Shown: positions 9,901-16,365 of the stretch, in pieces
Layout: each line of letters begins with the position of its first letter
Numbering within the stretch: position 1 is the first letter of the stretch
Assembly: GCA_900316055.1 (NCBI GenBank)
Contig: ONBK01000005.1
Location: 115,570 to 179,569 of the forward strand
Origin: an uncultured Bacteroidales bacterium
GTDB lineage: Bacteria; Bacteroidota; Bacteroidia; Bacteroidales; P3
Reading direction: 5' to 3'
Length of the DNA: 64,000 bases
Notes under the pieces: generated by a model
The model's input: the letters and a program-made list of their open reading frames with translations, nothing else
The model's database searches: none
What the model was told of the DNA's origin: nothing
Made by a program: the position numbers and the translations under genes

Positions 9901-10162
9901 CTACACCGCCGTGGCCGACAATGAGAGTGCCCTGGAACTGATGGGTAAGGAGAAGCTGCGCGAGCTGGCTGTGGTGCTCACCGAGACCATACGCAAAAAC
10001 TCGACCATCGACTGGACCATTAAGACCACAGTGAGAGCCAAGATGAAAGTGGCTGTAAAACGACTGCTACGTAAGTATGGCTATCCGCCCGACATGGAGC
10101 AGTTGGCCACCGACACCGTACTGAAACAGGCTGAGCTGATAGCAAATGAACTAGTAAAATAA
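6950..10162 (+). CDS. hsdR: type I restriction endonuclease/translocase (R subunit)
   Basis: 1070 residues, start preceded by AAGGAGGA at 6936-6943. The N-terminal nuclease has [11 protein letters not shown] then VMELKNA (D and E-x-K residues). The SF2 translocase follows: Walker A TQGSGKS near 330, DEAH box [10 protein letters not shown] near 435, TGTP motif near 485, and the late [13 protein letters not shown] motif near 705. A helical C-terminal domain binds the methylase core. It moves DNA with ATP and cuts unmethylated DNA at a distance. Complete and intact; last gene of the operon. Confidence 0.97.
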   Translation: MTKLTESDIEQMTIELLEDRGWKSLYGPEIAPDGTTPMRTSLGEVVLREKLEAAVRRLNPSLPAAVLDEAVKTVLRIGSTDLLADNEQFHELLTQGVTVSVYEQGEERGKKVWLVDFDDPWNNDFAVVNQFTVIENGHNLRPDVVLFVNGLPLVVMELKNAADEEATITAAYNQIETYKSQIPSLFIYNELIVISDGLEARAGSLSAGLSRYAAWKSEDGETVASHLVGELEVLLRGMLNRETLLDLVRAFTVFEKDKHEDKATGQLTITTVKKVAAYHQYYAVNKAVESTLRATGINSAMPKAAESPQNFGFKTVKEQQTGDHRAGVVWHTQGSGKSLSMVFYTGKIVQRLNNPTVVVITDRNDLDDQLFETFVASKQLLRQTPVQADSREHLKHLLQVQSGGVVFTTIQKFQPEEGNQYDRLTERNNVVVIADEAHRTQYGFGAKTKEVRNEADEVVGSEIKYGFAKYLRDALPNATYIGFTGTPIELSDKNTPAVFGNYIDVYDIAQAVEDGATVRIYYESRLSKVELSAEGRKLVEDLDKELQVDEMDDVQKAKAKWTQLEALIGSPNRIKNIARDIVEHFEARQQVFEGKAMVVAMSRRIAVELYDEIVKLRPEWHSDDLRKGALKVVMTTSASDGPAIAKHHTTKADRRLLADRMKDPDDELKLVIVRDMWLTGFDVPCLHTLYIDKPMRGHNLMQAIARVNRVYKDKPGGLVVDYLGIASDLREALSFYSDSGGKGDPTQQQEQAVALMQEKLEVVQQMLHGLDYKQYFASNTAGKLSWILKTEDFVLGLDDGKNRFVNEVTALGKAFALAVPHEAAMEVKDEVSFFQAVKARLCKFDAKSGGHTNEEIETTIRQVIDQALVSEQVIDLFDAAGIKKPDISILSEEFLLGLKDMEHKNIALEVLRKLLNDEIKSRMKTNLVEGRTLMEMLDGAITRYHNKIISAAEVIDELIKLSKHIVESDNTAQEMGLEPYEYAFYTAVADNESALELMGKEKLRELAVVLTETIRKNSTIDWTIKTTVRAKMKVAVKRLLRKYGYPPDMEQLATDTVLKQAELIANELVK

Positions 10163-10163
10163 T

Positions 10164-10196
10164 TTTGGACATATTATAATTGTTTTTGTAATTTTG
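10164..10196 (+). promoter_or_regulatory. promoter of phoH, -7 box almost at the start codon
   Basis: TTTG at 10164-10167, a 21-nt spacer and TAATTTTG at 10189-10196. The ATG of phoH begins only 5 nt after the box, which would put transcription start at or next to the A of ATG. Confidence 0.6.
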
Positions 10197-10200
10197 CAGC

Positions 10201-11157
10201 ATGATAGATACCACTACCGAAAAGATTTTTTCACTTGAAGAGATTGATTATGCGCGTTTTTGGGGCGCTAACGACAAGATGCTGGACTTTGTGCGGATAC
10301 TGTTTCCAAAGTTGAAACTGGTGGCACGCGGCGAGATGCTGAAAGCCATCGGATCGGAGGAAGATATCGCATGGTTCGACGGCAAACTGCAGGCGATGAT
10401 GACCTACTACCAGAAGTTCGGCCGTATCACGGAGAATGCTATCATGGGCATCATGGAAAGTGGCGGCGGAAGTCCCGAGGCAGAGGTGAGCGACGAGGTA
10501 CTGGTACACGGCCGCAACGGTCTGCTTATCAAGGCCCGCACCCCCAACCAACAGCGACTGGTGCGGAGCGTCTACGAGCACGATATGGTCTTCGCTATCG
10601 GCCCCGCAGGTACCGGCAAGACCTATACAGCGGTAGCCATGGCAGTACGCGCGCTGAAGAACAAGGAGATACGCCGCATCATCCTCACACGCCCCGCCGT
10701 AGAAGCCGGAGAGAACTTAGGCTTCCTTCCGGGCGATTTGCGCGACAAGCTAGACCCCTACCTGCAGCCCCTCTACGACGCCCTGCGCGACATGATACCG
10801 CAGCAGAAACTGCTCTCCTACTTAGAAGACAACACCATCGAGATAGCACCGTTAGCCTTCATGCGCGGCCGAACATTAGACAACGCTTTCGTCATCCTCG
10901 ACGAGGCTCAGAACGCCACCTCGGCACAGCTGAAGATGTTCCTCACCCGCATGGGACGCAACGCCAAGTTTGTCATCACCGGCGACCTGACTCAGGTGGA
11001 CCTCCCGCGCCACCAACAGAGCGGCCTGCTGCAAGCCACCCAGATACTGAAAGAGGTGAAAGGCATCGAGATTATTCAACTGGACAATAGCGATGTGATT
11101 CGCCATCGGCTGGTGACGGATATTATTAAGGCATATAATCACTTAGATAACGTTTAA
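10201..11157 (+). CDS. phoH: PhoH family ATPase
   Basis: 318 residues. The N-terminal part (1-110) is the short domain seen in Bacteroidota PhoH proteins; the P-loop ATPase core follows with Walker A GPAGTGKTYTA near 135, RPAVEAGENLGFLPGD after it, and Walker B AFVILDEAQNA near 228. PhoH/YbeZ-type proteins are cytoplasmic NTPases linked to RNA metabolism and, in many bacteria, to the YbeY endoribonuclease; the exact role is unsettled. Length is normal. The start is fixed by the promoter just upstream. Confidence 0.93.
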   Translation: MIDTTTEKIFSLEEIDYARFWGANDKMLDFVRILFPKLKLVARGEMLKAIGSEEDIAWFDGKLQAMMTYYQKFGRITENAIMGIMESGGGSPEAEVSDEVLVHGRNGLLIKARTPNQQRLVRSVYEHDMVFAIGPAGTGKTYTAVAMAVRALKNKEIRRIILTRPAVEAGENLGFLPGDLRDKLDPYLQPLYDALRDMIPQQKLLSYLEDNTIEIAPLAFMRGRTLDNAFVILDEAQNATSAQLKMFLTRMGRNAKFVITGDLTQVDLPRHQQSGLLQATQILKEVKGIEIIQLDNSDVIRHRLVTDIIKAYNHLDNV

Positions 11158-11270
11158 TGTTTAACGTTTAAAGAAGGCTGACGCAAGTACTTTAACCATC
11201 AAGTTTTATGCCTCATAAGAGGCTTTGAACACTTTAGAATTAAATCAAGTGAAAAACCGTTAACCTTTAT
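11158..11270. repeat. intergenic heptamer repeat copy before ispE
   Basis: TTTAACGTTTAA-type units at 11151-11172 are followed by 11174-11197, which matches 499-522 at 21 of 24 positions. A GCCTCATAAGAGGC hairpin follows near 11211. No promoter box is clear, so ispE may be read from the phoH transcript. Confidence 0.5.
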
Positions 11271-12044
11271 ATGATTACCTATCCTAATTGCAAAATAAAC
11301 CTGGGACTTCATGTGGTGGGCAAGCGACCGGACGGGTACCACGACTTGGAGACCATTTTTGTTCCCGTGCACGATTTATCCGACACCCTGGAGATTGTGG
11401 AGAGCGATAACCTGCAGATGGCGCAGGAAGGTATCGTGCTCGACAACGCTCCCGAGGACAACCTATGCACTAAGGCTTGGCGGTTGCTACACGAAGAGTT
11501 TGACATCCCCACGGTGAGCATCCGACTGCAAAAGGGCATCCCCTTCGGTGCCGGCCTCGGAGGAGGCAGCAGCGATGCCGCCTTCACGCTGAAAATGCTC
11601 AACGAGATGTTCGCATTGCGGCTCACCGACAGCCAGCTGGAGCAACGCGCTGCACGACTGGGTGCCGACTGTGCCTTCTTTATCAAGAACCAACCTGCCT
11701 ACGCCACCGGCATCGGAGACAAGCTGGAGCCGATTGAGTGGAATATGAAAAGCGAAAAGTGGAAAGTGATTATCGAGATTCCGGAAGGGGAGCATGTGTC
11801 GACAAAAGAAGCCTACGGAGGACTGAAACGCGACCTTTTCGGCACGGTGCGTCCCAACCTACGGGAGGTCGTGAAGCGACCCATTGAGGAGTGGCGCAGC
11901 CTTATCGTCAACGACTTCGAGGCTTCGGTATTCCCTGCCCATCCTGCCATTGCCGCCCTCAAAGAGGAGATGTACCGCCGCAATGCCCTCTACGCCAGCA
12001 TGACCGGCAGCGGTGCCGCCGTCTTCGGTATCTTCCCTCGATAA
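11271..12044 (+). CDS. ispE: 4-diphosphocytidyl-2-C-methyl-D-erythritol kinase
   Basis: 257 residues. GHMP kinase fold: KINLGLHVVGKRPDGYHDL at the N-terminus and the ATP loop PFGAGLGGGSSDAAF near residues 91-105; the C-terminal MTGSGAAVFGIF motif completes the active site. It phosphorylates CDP-ME in the non-mevalonate isoprenoid pathway in the cytoplasm. Residues around 157-165 (WNMKSEKWK) come from AAAAGCGAAAAGTGGAAAG, the same purine repeat type found between genes in this window, and look like a small repeat-derived loop. Confidence 0.96.
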   Translation: MITYPNCKINLGLHVVGKRPDGYHDLETIFVPVHDLSDTLEIVESDNLQMAQEGIVLDNAPEDNLCTKAWRLLHEEFDIPTVSIRLQKGIPFGAGLGGGSSDAAFTLKMLNEMFALRLTDSQLEQRAARLGADCAFFIKNQPAYATGIGDKLEPIEWNMKSEKWKVIIEIPEGEHVSTKEAYGGLKRDLFGTVRPNLREVVKRPIEEWRSLIVNDFEASVFPAHPAIAALKEEMYRRNALYASMTGSGAAVFGIFPR

Positions 12045-12045
12045 T

Positions 12046-12098
12046 TTTTTTCATTCCAATGTCAGATTTCGGTTTCATGAGGGGTAATGTATAGATGT
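12046..12098 (+). promoter_or_regulatory. upstream motif P1 of sigma-TM gene 1
   Basis: T-run, CATTCC, then GTCAGATTTCGG at 12061-12072 and GGGGTAATGTATAG at 12081-12094, directly before ATG at 12099. The same order of elements occurs at 13256-13311 and 16303-16365. Spacing from GTCA to the G-rich box is 20 nt here, 18 and 17 nt in the others. CATT..CC can pair with the later GG..AATG. Confidence 0.6.
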
Positions 12099-13238
12099 AT
12101 GAACCCACATGAGCCATTCACCGTTTTTCTGCGCAGCCACTCCAATCTCATCTGGAGCATGTGCCGCGATGCCTCACACGGCAACTGGGAGCAGTGCCGA
12201 GATTTGTTCCAGGATGTGTCGTTGCGACTCTGGCAACATTTCGACGAGCTACGTCCTGACGCCCAGCCACACGAAAGAAAGGCCTGGGTGGAATGGCAGA
12301 CGCGCCATGTACTGGAACATGCTGGACGGCGGCAAAGACCCGAACCCCTAAGCGAACTACCGGAACAAGTCGACGGAGACGCTTTGGTCGATGTCGAGAT
12401 CCGCACACTCATCAACGACCTGTTGGTGCAGATGCAGCCCGACGAACGGCAGTTGGTGCAGATGCGTCTGGAGGGGTATTCGGCCAACGAGATTGCCAAA
12501 GAGATGGGGCTCAGTCGCGACGCTGTGTATCAGCGTATGCACAGGGCATTGGCGAAAGCCCGCAAAGTGTTGCTGGTGTTGTTTTTGTTGCTTGTGGCCA
12601 GCACTGTTGCCATCGCTGTGGTGCCACAGTGGCGCCATCGGGTTTTCGGCGGCGGCGAGCCGGCGGTGGAGGATACGCTCCCTGTCAGTGTCCCTGCCGC
12701 CCTCTCCCCTGCCCTTTCTGTTGTCGGCGACAGCATAGGGGACACCGTCGTTACGCGCCGCACATGGATTCCACCGGAGCCCCTTTCCCATCTCGTCACC
12801 GTTGCCGACACGGTGTTGCCTGTCCCCGTGCCGGGCATTGCCGGGCCCTGTGGGTGCTCCGACAGCGCCCGTGGCGGCGGGCAGCGTGCCGACTGCGTTC
12901 CCTTCGACGATACCGACGAGGAGCAGCAGGAAGAGGAAGCCGATGTGACCATCCGTGTGGTGGGGAACAACATCGTGGTGGAAGGCGTCAGGGACGAACG
13001 TGTCGATGTCTTCGATTCTCGAGGGCGCCTGGTGGCCACAGCGCGGTGCAACGACCATTGCATGCTCACCATAGGGATGCAGGACCACTCCTATTCACCA
13101 ACCACTACTTCAGGAACCAACGCCTTCTGGGTACAAGTGGGAGACCGCCCGCGGCAGCAGGTCTTCATCAAGCAACTCCCCCGAGGGAATCCGACACATC
13201 CTATCCCTGCCTCAACCCAGCGGATATACATGTTCTAA
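12099..13238 (+). CDS. membrane-tethered ECF-like sigma factor with periplasmic C-terminal domain (sigma-TM 1)
   Basis: 379 residues from ATG at 12099, chosen because it aligns residue by residue with the start of the paralogue at 16366; an ATG 12 nt earlier is possible. Residues 1-85 resemble sigma region 2 (CRDLFQDVSLRLWQHFDEL). Residues 104-156 are a good sigma region 4 (LQPDERQ-like helix, EGYSANEIAKEMGLSRDAV, MHRALAKARK). One hydrophobic helix follows at once (157-176), then the juxtamembrane VVPQWRHRVFGGG shared with the paralogue, and a Pro/acidic stretch. The C-terminal part (about 283-358) resembles the T9SS-like end of BspA proteins (NNIVVEG, VDVFDSRGRLV, VQVGDRP) with 20 extra residues. 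Basic residues before the helix predict sigma inside, tail outside. No anti-sigma gene is adjacent. Function is inferred. Confidence 0.85.
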   Translation: MNPHEPFTVFLRSHSNLIWSMCRDASHGNWEQCRDLFQDVSLRLWQHFDELRPDAQPHERKAWVEWQTRHVLEHAGRRQRPEPLSELPEQVDGDALVDVEIRTLINDLLVQMQPDERQLVQMRLEGYSANEIAKEMGLSRDAVYQRMHRALAKARKVLLVLFLLLVASTVAIAVVPQWRHRVFGGGEPAVEDTLPVSVPAALSPALSVVGDSIGDTVVTRRTWIPPEPLSHLVTVADTVLPVPVPGIAGPCGCSDSARGGGQRADCVPFDDTDEEQQEEEADVTIRVVGNNIVVEGVRDERVDVFDSRGRLVATARCNDHCMLTIGMQDHSYSPTTTSGTNAFWVQVGDRPRQQVFIKQLPRGNPTHPIPASTQRIYMF

Positions 13239-13255
13239 TCCATATCATCTAAATC

Positions 13256-13311
13256 TTTTTTTTCATCCAATGTCAAATTTTGGGTGTTAGGGGTGTATTA
13301 TATTTGTAGAA
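13256..13311 (+). promoter_or_regulatory. upstream motif P2 of the BspA-like gene
   Basis: T-run, CATCC, GTCAAATTTTGG at 13272-13283, GGGGTGTATTATATTTGTAG at 13290-13309. TATATTTG at 13299-13306 fits a TAnnTTTG box, but TTTG lies only 16 nt before it, shorter than usual. The leader to ATG at 13345 is about 35 nt. Confidence 0.65.
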
Positions 13312-13344
13312 GAACATGAAAACATCAATTAAAACCCACAAACA

Positions 13345-15144
13345 ATGAAACACCACATTATCAAATCCCTCGCTGCCCTTTTGGTGGCGGCAAGCCAGCC
13401 AGCCGTTGCTTCCGCTCAGTATTTCGAATCGGACGGCATCGTCTATGGCATCACATCTGGGCAGACCGTCGAAGTGTTGTCGAACTATTATTTGCACAAC
13501 ACCCCCTACAGCGGCTCCATTGTCATTCCACAGACGGTGGAATATGACGGCAACACCTACACAGTGACGGCACTGGCTGAAACTGCTTTCGAGAGTTGCA
13601 CCACCATGACCAGCCTCACCCTGCCGCCGACCATCCGCAGTATCGGGTCGCATTGTTTCTACAACTGTTCTTTCACGACGCTGCAGCTGCCCGACTCGTT
13701 GCGCCGCATCGACGACTGCGCTTTCCTCTACTCCAGCATCTCGTCGCTGCACCTGCCTGCCTGTTTTGAAGAGTATGACGAGTGCTCTTTCTGGGCAAGG
13801 AACCTGATGAGTATCACGGTGGACGAGGCCAATCCCCGCTACCGTTCCATCGACGGCTGGCTCTACAGCAAGGACAGCCTGACGCTCTGCATTGTGCCCA
13901 GCGGGGAGACGGGAACCGTCGCGGTGCCACAATTCGTACAGCATCTCGGCAAGATGGCTTTCGGCTTCTGCAGCCACATCACCTCGGTCACACTGCCCGA
14001 AGGATTGGTTTCCATCGGCGACTTCGCCTTCAACTGCTGCGCGACGGTCGACGGTATTGTCGTCCCCTCGACGGTGACACACATCGGTGTCAACCCCTTC
14101 TCCTACTGCCCGCAGATGAACAACCTCTCCATCGCCAGCGGCAACACACATTATGTGATGGACGGCCTGATGGTATACAGCAGCGACTACGACACGCTGG
14201 TCTCGTGCCACAAGTCGGGTACCACCGTGACGCTGAACCCCAACGTGAAAGTCCTCGGCGGCTTCGAGAACAACACCTGGGTGAGGAACATCGACATCCC
14301 GGCGGGGGTGACCGACATCCTCGACAACTGCTTCAACGGCTGCGCCATCACCACCATCGCGCTGCCGGCGCACATGAATTCGATAGGCCGTTTGGCCCTT
14401 GCCACCAACGACAAGCTCACCCACGTCACCATGCCGCAGACGCTGCGCTCGATGGGCGAGAAGGCCTTCGAGTGGTGCATGGGGCTCACCTCCATCGTTA
14501 TCCCCGACTCGCTCCGCGTCATCCCCAAGGAGGCTTTCAACTCCTGCCCACGCCTCACCTCCGTCACCTGGGGCAACGCCGTCGAGGAGATAGGATATGC
14601 GGCCTTCTGGGCGATGTCGGCCATGGCCACCTCGGCTGTGCACCTCGACCTGCCGCCGACGCTGAGGAAACTCGACGACTATGCCTTTGCTGCTTGCGAG
14701 AACAACCTGCGGTCGGTCACCGTGCGTAGCCAGCTCGACACGATGGGCGAAGCCGTGTTCCGACACGCCAACCTCAACCGCATACGTTTCTCCGCCGCCG
14801 TCCCCCCTGTCGTCACAGGTGAAGGACCGCTCTACGATATTGGCCGCCTCGACAGCATCGTCGTCCCCTGCGGAAGCCTCAGCGCATGGCTGGCCGACAG
14901 CTATTGGGGGCAGTTCGCCGACCAAATTGTCGAGGACTGCAATATGGGCATCGGCGACCCCAACGCTAACGCCGTCAACATCTACACGCTCGGCGACCGC
15001 ATCATCGTCGAGGGAGCCGAGGGCGAGACCGTCCGCATCTTTGACATCACCGGTCGCAGCGTCCGCAATGAGGCACTGCACACAGGTGTCTATATAGTGA
15101 AGGTCGGCGACCGTCCAGCCCGCAAAGTGGTGGTGACAGAATAG
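13345..15144 (+). CDS. BspA-like leucine-rich repeat surface protein with T9SS-like C-terminus
   Basis: 599 residues. Signal peptide 1-24 (MKHHIIKSLAALLVAASQ, then AVASAQ). From about 50 to 510 there are repeated BspA/LRR_5 units of the form IP-x-x-V/L-x-x-IG-x-x-AF-x-x-C. The last 65 residues (DRIIVEGAEGETV, IFDITGRSV, GVYIVKVGDRP, KVVVTE) form a short T9SS-type sorting domain without the usual YPNP start. BspA-family proteins are secreted or cell-surface adhesins that bind host or matrix proteins. It lies directly downstream of sigma-TM gene 1 and shares its upstream motif. Its N-terminal region matches the fused domain of the protein at 16366-18759. Confidence 0.9.
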   Translation: MKHHIIKSLAALLVAASQPAVASAQYFESDGIVYGITSGQTVEVLSNYYLHNTPYSGSIVIPQTVEYDGNTYTVTALAETAFESCTTMTSLTLPPTIRSIGSHCFYNCSFTTLQLPDSLRRIDDCAFLYSSISSLHLPACFEEYDECSFWARNLMSITVDEANPRYRSIDGWLYSKDSLTLCIVPSGETGTVAVPQFVQHLGKMAFGFCSHITSVTLPEGLVSIGDFAFNCCATVDGIVVPSTVTHIGVNPFSYCPQMNNLSIASGNTHYVMDGLMVYSSDYDTLVSCHKSGTTVTLNPNVKVLGGFENNTWVRNIDIPAGVTDILDNCFNGCAITTIALPAHMNSIGRLALATNDKLTHVTMPQTLRSMGEKAFEWCMGLTSIVIPDSLRVIPKEAFNSCPRLTSVTWGNAVEEIGYAAFWAMSAMATSAVHLDLPPTLRKLDDYAFAACENNLRSVTVRSQLDTMGEAVFRHANLNRIRFSAAVPPVVTGEGPLYDIGRLDSIVVPCGSLSAWLADSYWGQFADQIVEDCNMGIGDPNANAVNIYTLGDRIIVEGAEGETVRIFDITGRSVRNEALHTGVYIVKVGDRPARKVVVTE

Positions 15145-15157
15145 CCCGTTTGTAACG

Positions 15158-15245
15158 CTGAGAGCTTTACATTGAATCACTGAGAGCTTTACAACGAATC
15201 ACTGAGAGCTTTACAATGAATCACTGAGAGCTTTACAAACTGATA
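15158..15245 (+). repeat. four tandem 22-bp repeats downstream of the BspA-like gene
   Basis: Copies start at 15158, 15180, 15202 and 15224, consensus CTGAGAGCTTTACANTGAATCA; the fourth diverges at its end. They begin 13 nt after the stop codon. A further small palindrome (AAAGGGTG/CACCCTTT) lies near 15299-15316. No ORF is seen in 15145-15382; the region carries these repeats and the leader of the next gene. Confidence 0.8.
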
Positions 15246-15382
15246 CGGAAACAGCACTGAAAACCAGCACGATAAAAACACCCCCAACAAAACTACTAAA
15301 AAGGGTGCCACCCTTTGCCTCGCTTTTGTTGCCACCCTTTACCTCGTACAAGTTTTGAATCATTTTTAAACCCTTATTCAAT

Positions 15383-16297
15383 ATGACAACACACAACATC
15401 ATCAAATCCCTCGCCGCCATTGCCCTGGGCGCAATGCTGCTGACGGGCTGCGAGAAAGACAAAAACATCGATGAGCCGGCCCAGACAGAGACGACAGACC
15501 CCTTCGATGCCAACGGTGCCAGCAAGGCGCTCTTCTCGGTGGCGGCGAACAGGCAGGTGCGCATCTCGCGGGGCAACCTGCAGTATCAGGCCTCGACCGA
15601 CACCTGGCGTTTCGCCGCGAAGCAGTATGAGGTGATGGGAGCGGCCAACACCCAAATCTCTCCAAGCAACGAAGGCTGGATTGACTGTTTCGGCTGGGGT
15701 ACCAGCGGATGGGAGAGTGGCGCCAACGCCTATCAGCCGTGGTCCATCAGCGTGGACGGTGCCGACTATCAACCCGGTGGCAACTGGCAGAACGGGCTTT
15801 TCGGCAATTATGCCAATGCCGACTGGGGAGTGTACAACCCTATCTCGAACGGCGGCAACCAGACAGGCATGTGGCGCACATTGAAAAATACGGAGTGGGC
15901 TTACCTCTTTGGCGGCGGGAAACGAGTCAACAGGTGGGGACGGGCCTCTATTGAAGGTCGTTACAACGGCATCATCCTCCTGCCCGACGAGTGGACGGCT
16001 CCCGAGGGTATCGACTTCTCACCCGCTCTTGTCGGTTTTGTTTCCAATGCCTACACTCTGGAACAATGGGAGCGTATGGAGGCGGCAGGTGCCATCTTCC
16101 TGCCTGCCGCGGGATACAGGGAAGGGACTGCTTACGGCACACAAAATGAATTTGGAGCCTACTGGTCCGTCTCTCCCCTCAACGCCGATTATCCTGATTG
16201 CGCTCTCAGTCTCATCTTCAACGAAAACGAGCTCCATTGCAATGCCGGCGTCAGCCGCAGCTACGCTTTTTCGGTGCGATTGGTGCAGGACATATAA
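15383..16297 (+). CDS. lipoprotein with DUF1566/FISUMP-like domain
   Basis: 304 residues. Lipoprotein signal peptide with LTGC (Cys23), whose start (THNIIKSLAA) resembles that of the BspA-like protein upstream (HHIIKSLAA). The mature part has FSV...VRISRGNLQYQASTDTWRFA, a WIDCFGWGTSGW segment, WGVYNPISNGGN and WRTLKNTEWAYLF, a pattern common in Bacteroidales surface lipoproteins related to the FISUMP/Lcl_C fold; biochemical role unknown. It lies between the BspA-like gene and the second sigma-TM gene on the same strand and probably belongs to the same locus. Confidence 0.82.
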   Translation: MTTHNIIKSLAAIALGAMLLTGCEKDKNIDEPAQTETTDPFDANGASKALFSVAANRQVRISRGNLQYQASTDTWRFAAKQYEVMGAANTQISPSNEGWIDCFGWGTSGWESGANAYQPWSISVDGADYQPGGNWQNGLFGNYANADWGVYNPISNGGNQTGMWRTLKNTEWAYLFGGGKRVNRWGRASIEGRYNGIILLPDEWTAPEGIDFSPALVGFVSNAYTLEQWERMEAAGAIFLPAAGYREGTAYGTQNEFGAYWSVSPLNADYPDCALSLIFNENELHCNAGVSRSYAFSVRLVQDI

Positions 16298-16302
16298 AAT
16301 TT

Positions 16303-16365
16303 TTTTTTCATATTTTTGCACCTCCGATGTCAGATTTTGGTGTCGGAGGTGTATTATATTAGTAG
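16303..16365 (+). promoter_or_regulatory. upstream motif P3 of the sigma-TM/BspA fusion gene
   Basis: T-run, TATTTTTG at 16311-16318, then a perfect 9-bp inverted repeat CACCTCCGA/TCGGAGGTG (16319-16327 and 16343-16351) enclosing GTCAGATTTTGG at 16329-16340, then GTGTATTATATTAGTAG up to ATG at 16366. The stem arms differ from those of P1 and P2 while the enclosed block is conserved. Confidence 0.65.

Noticed and set aside
13273-15180. Long minus-strand open frame of 635 codons opposite the BspA-like gene
   Set aside because: It mirrors the codon pattern of the real gene, has no domain or signal features and no start context; the plus-strand protein has a signal peptide, repeats and a sorting domain.
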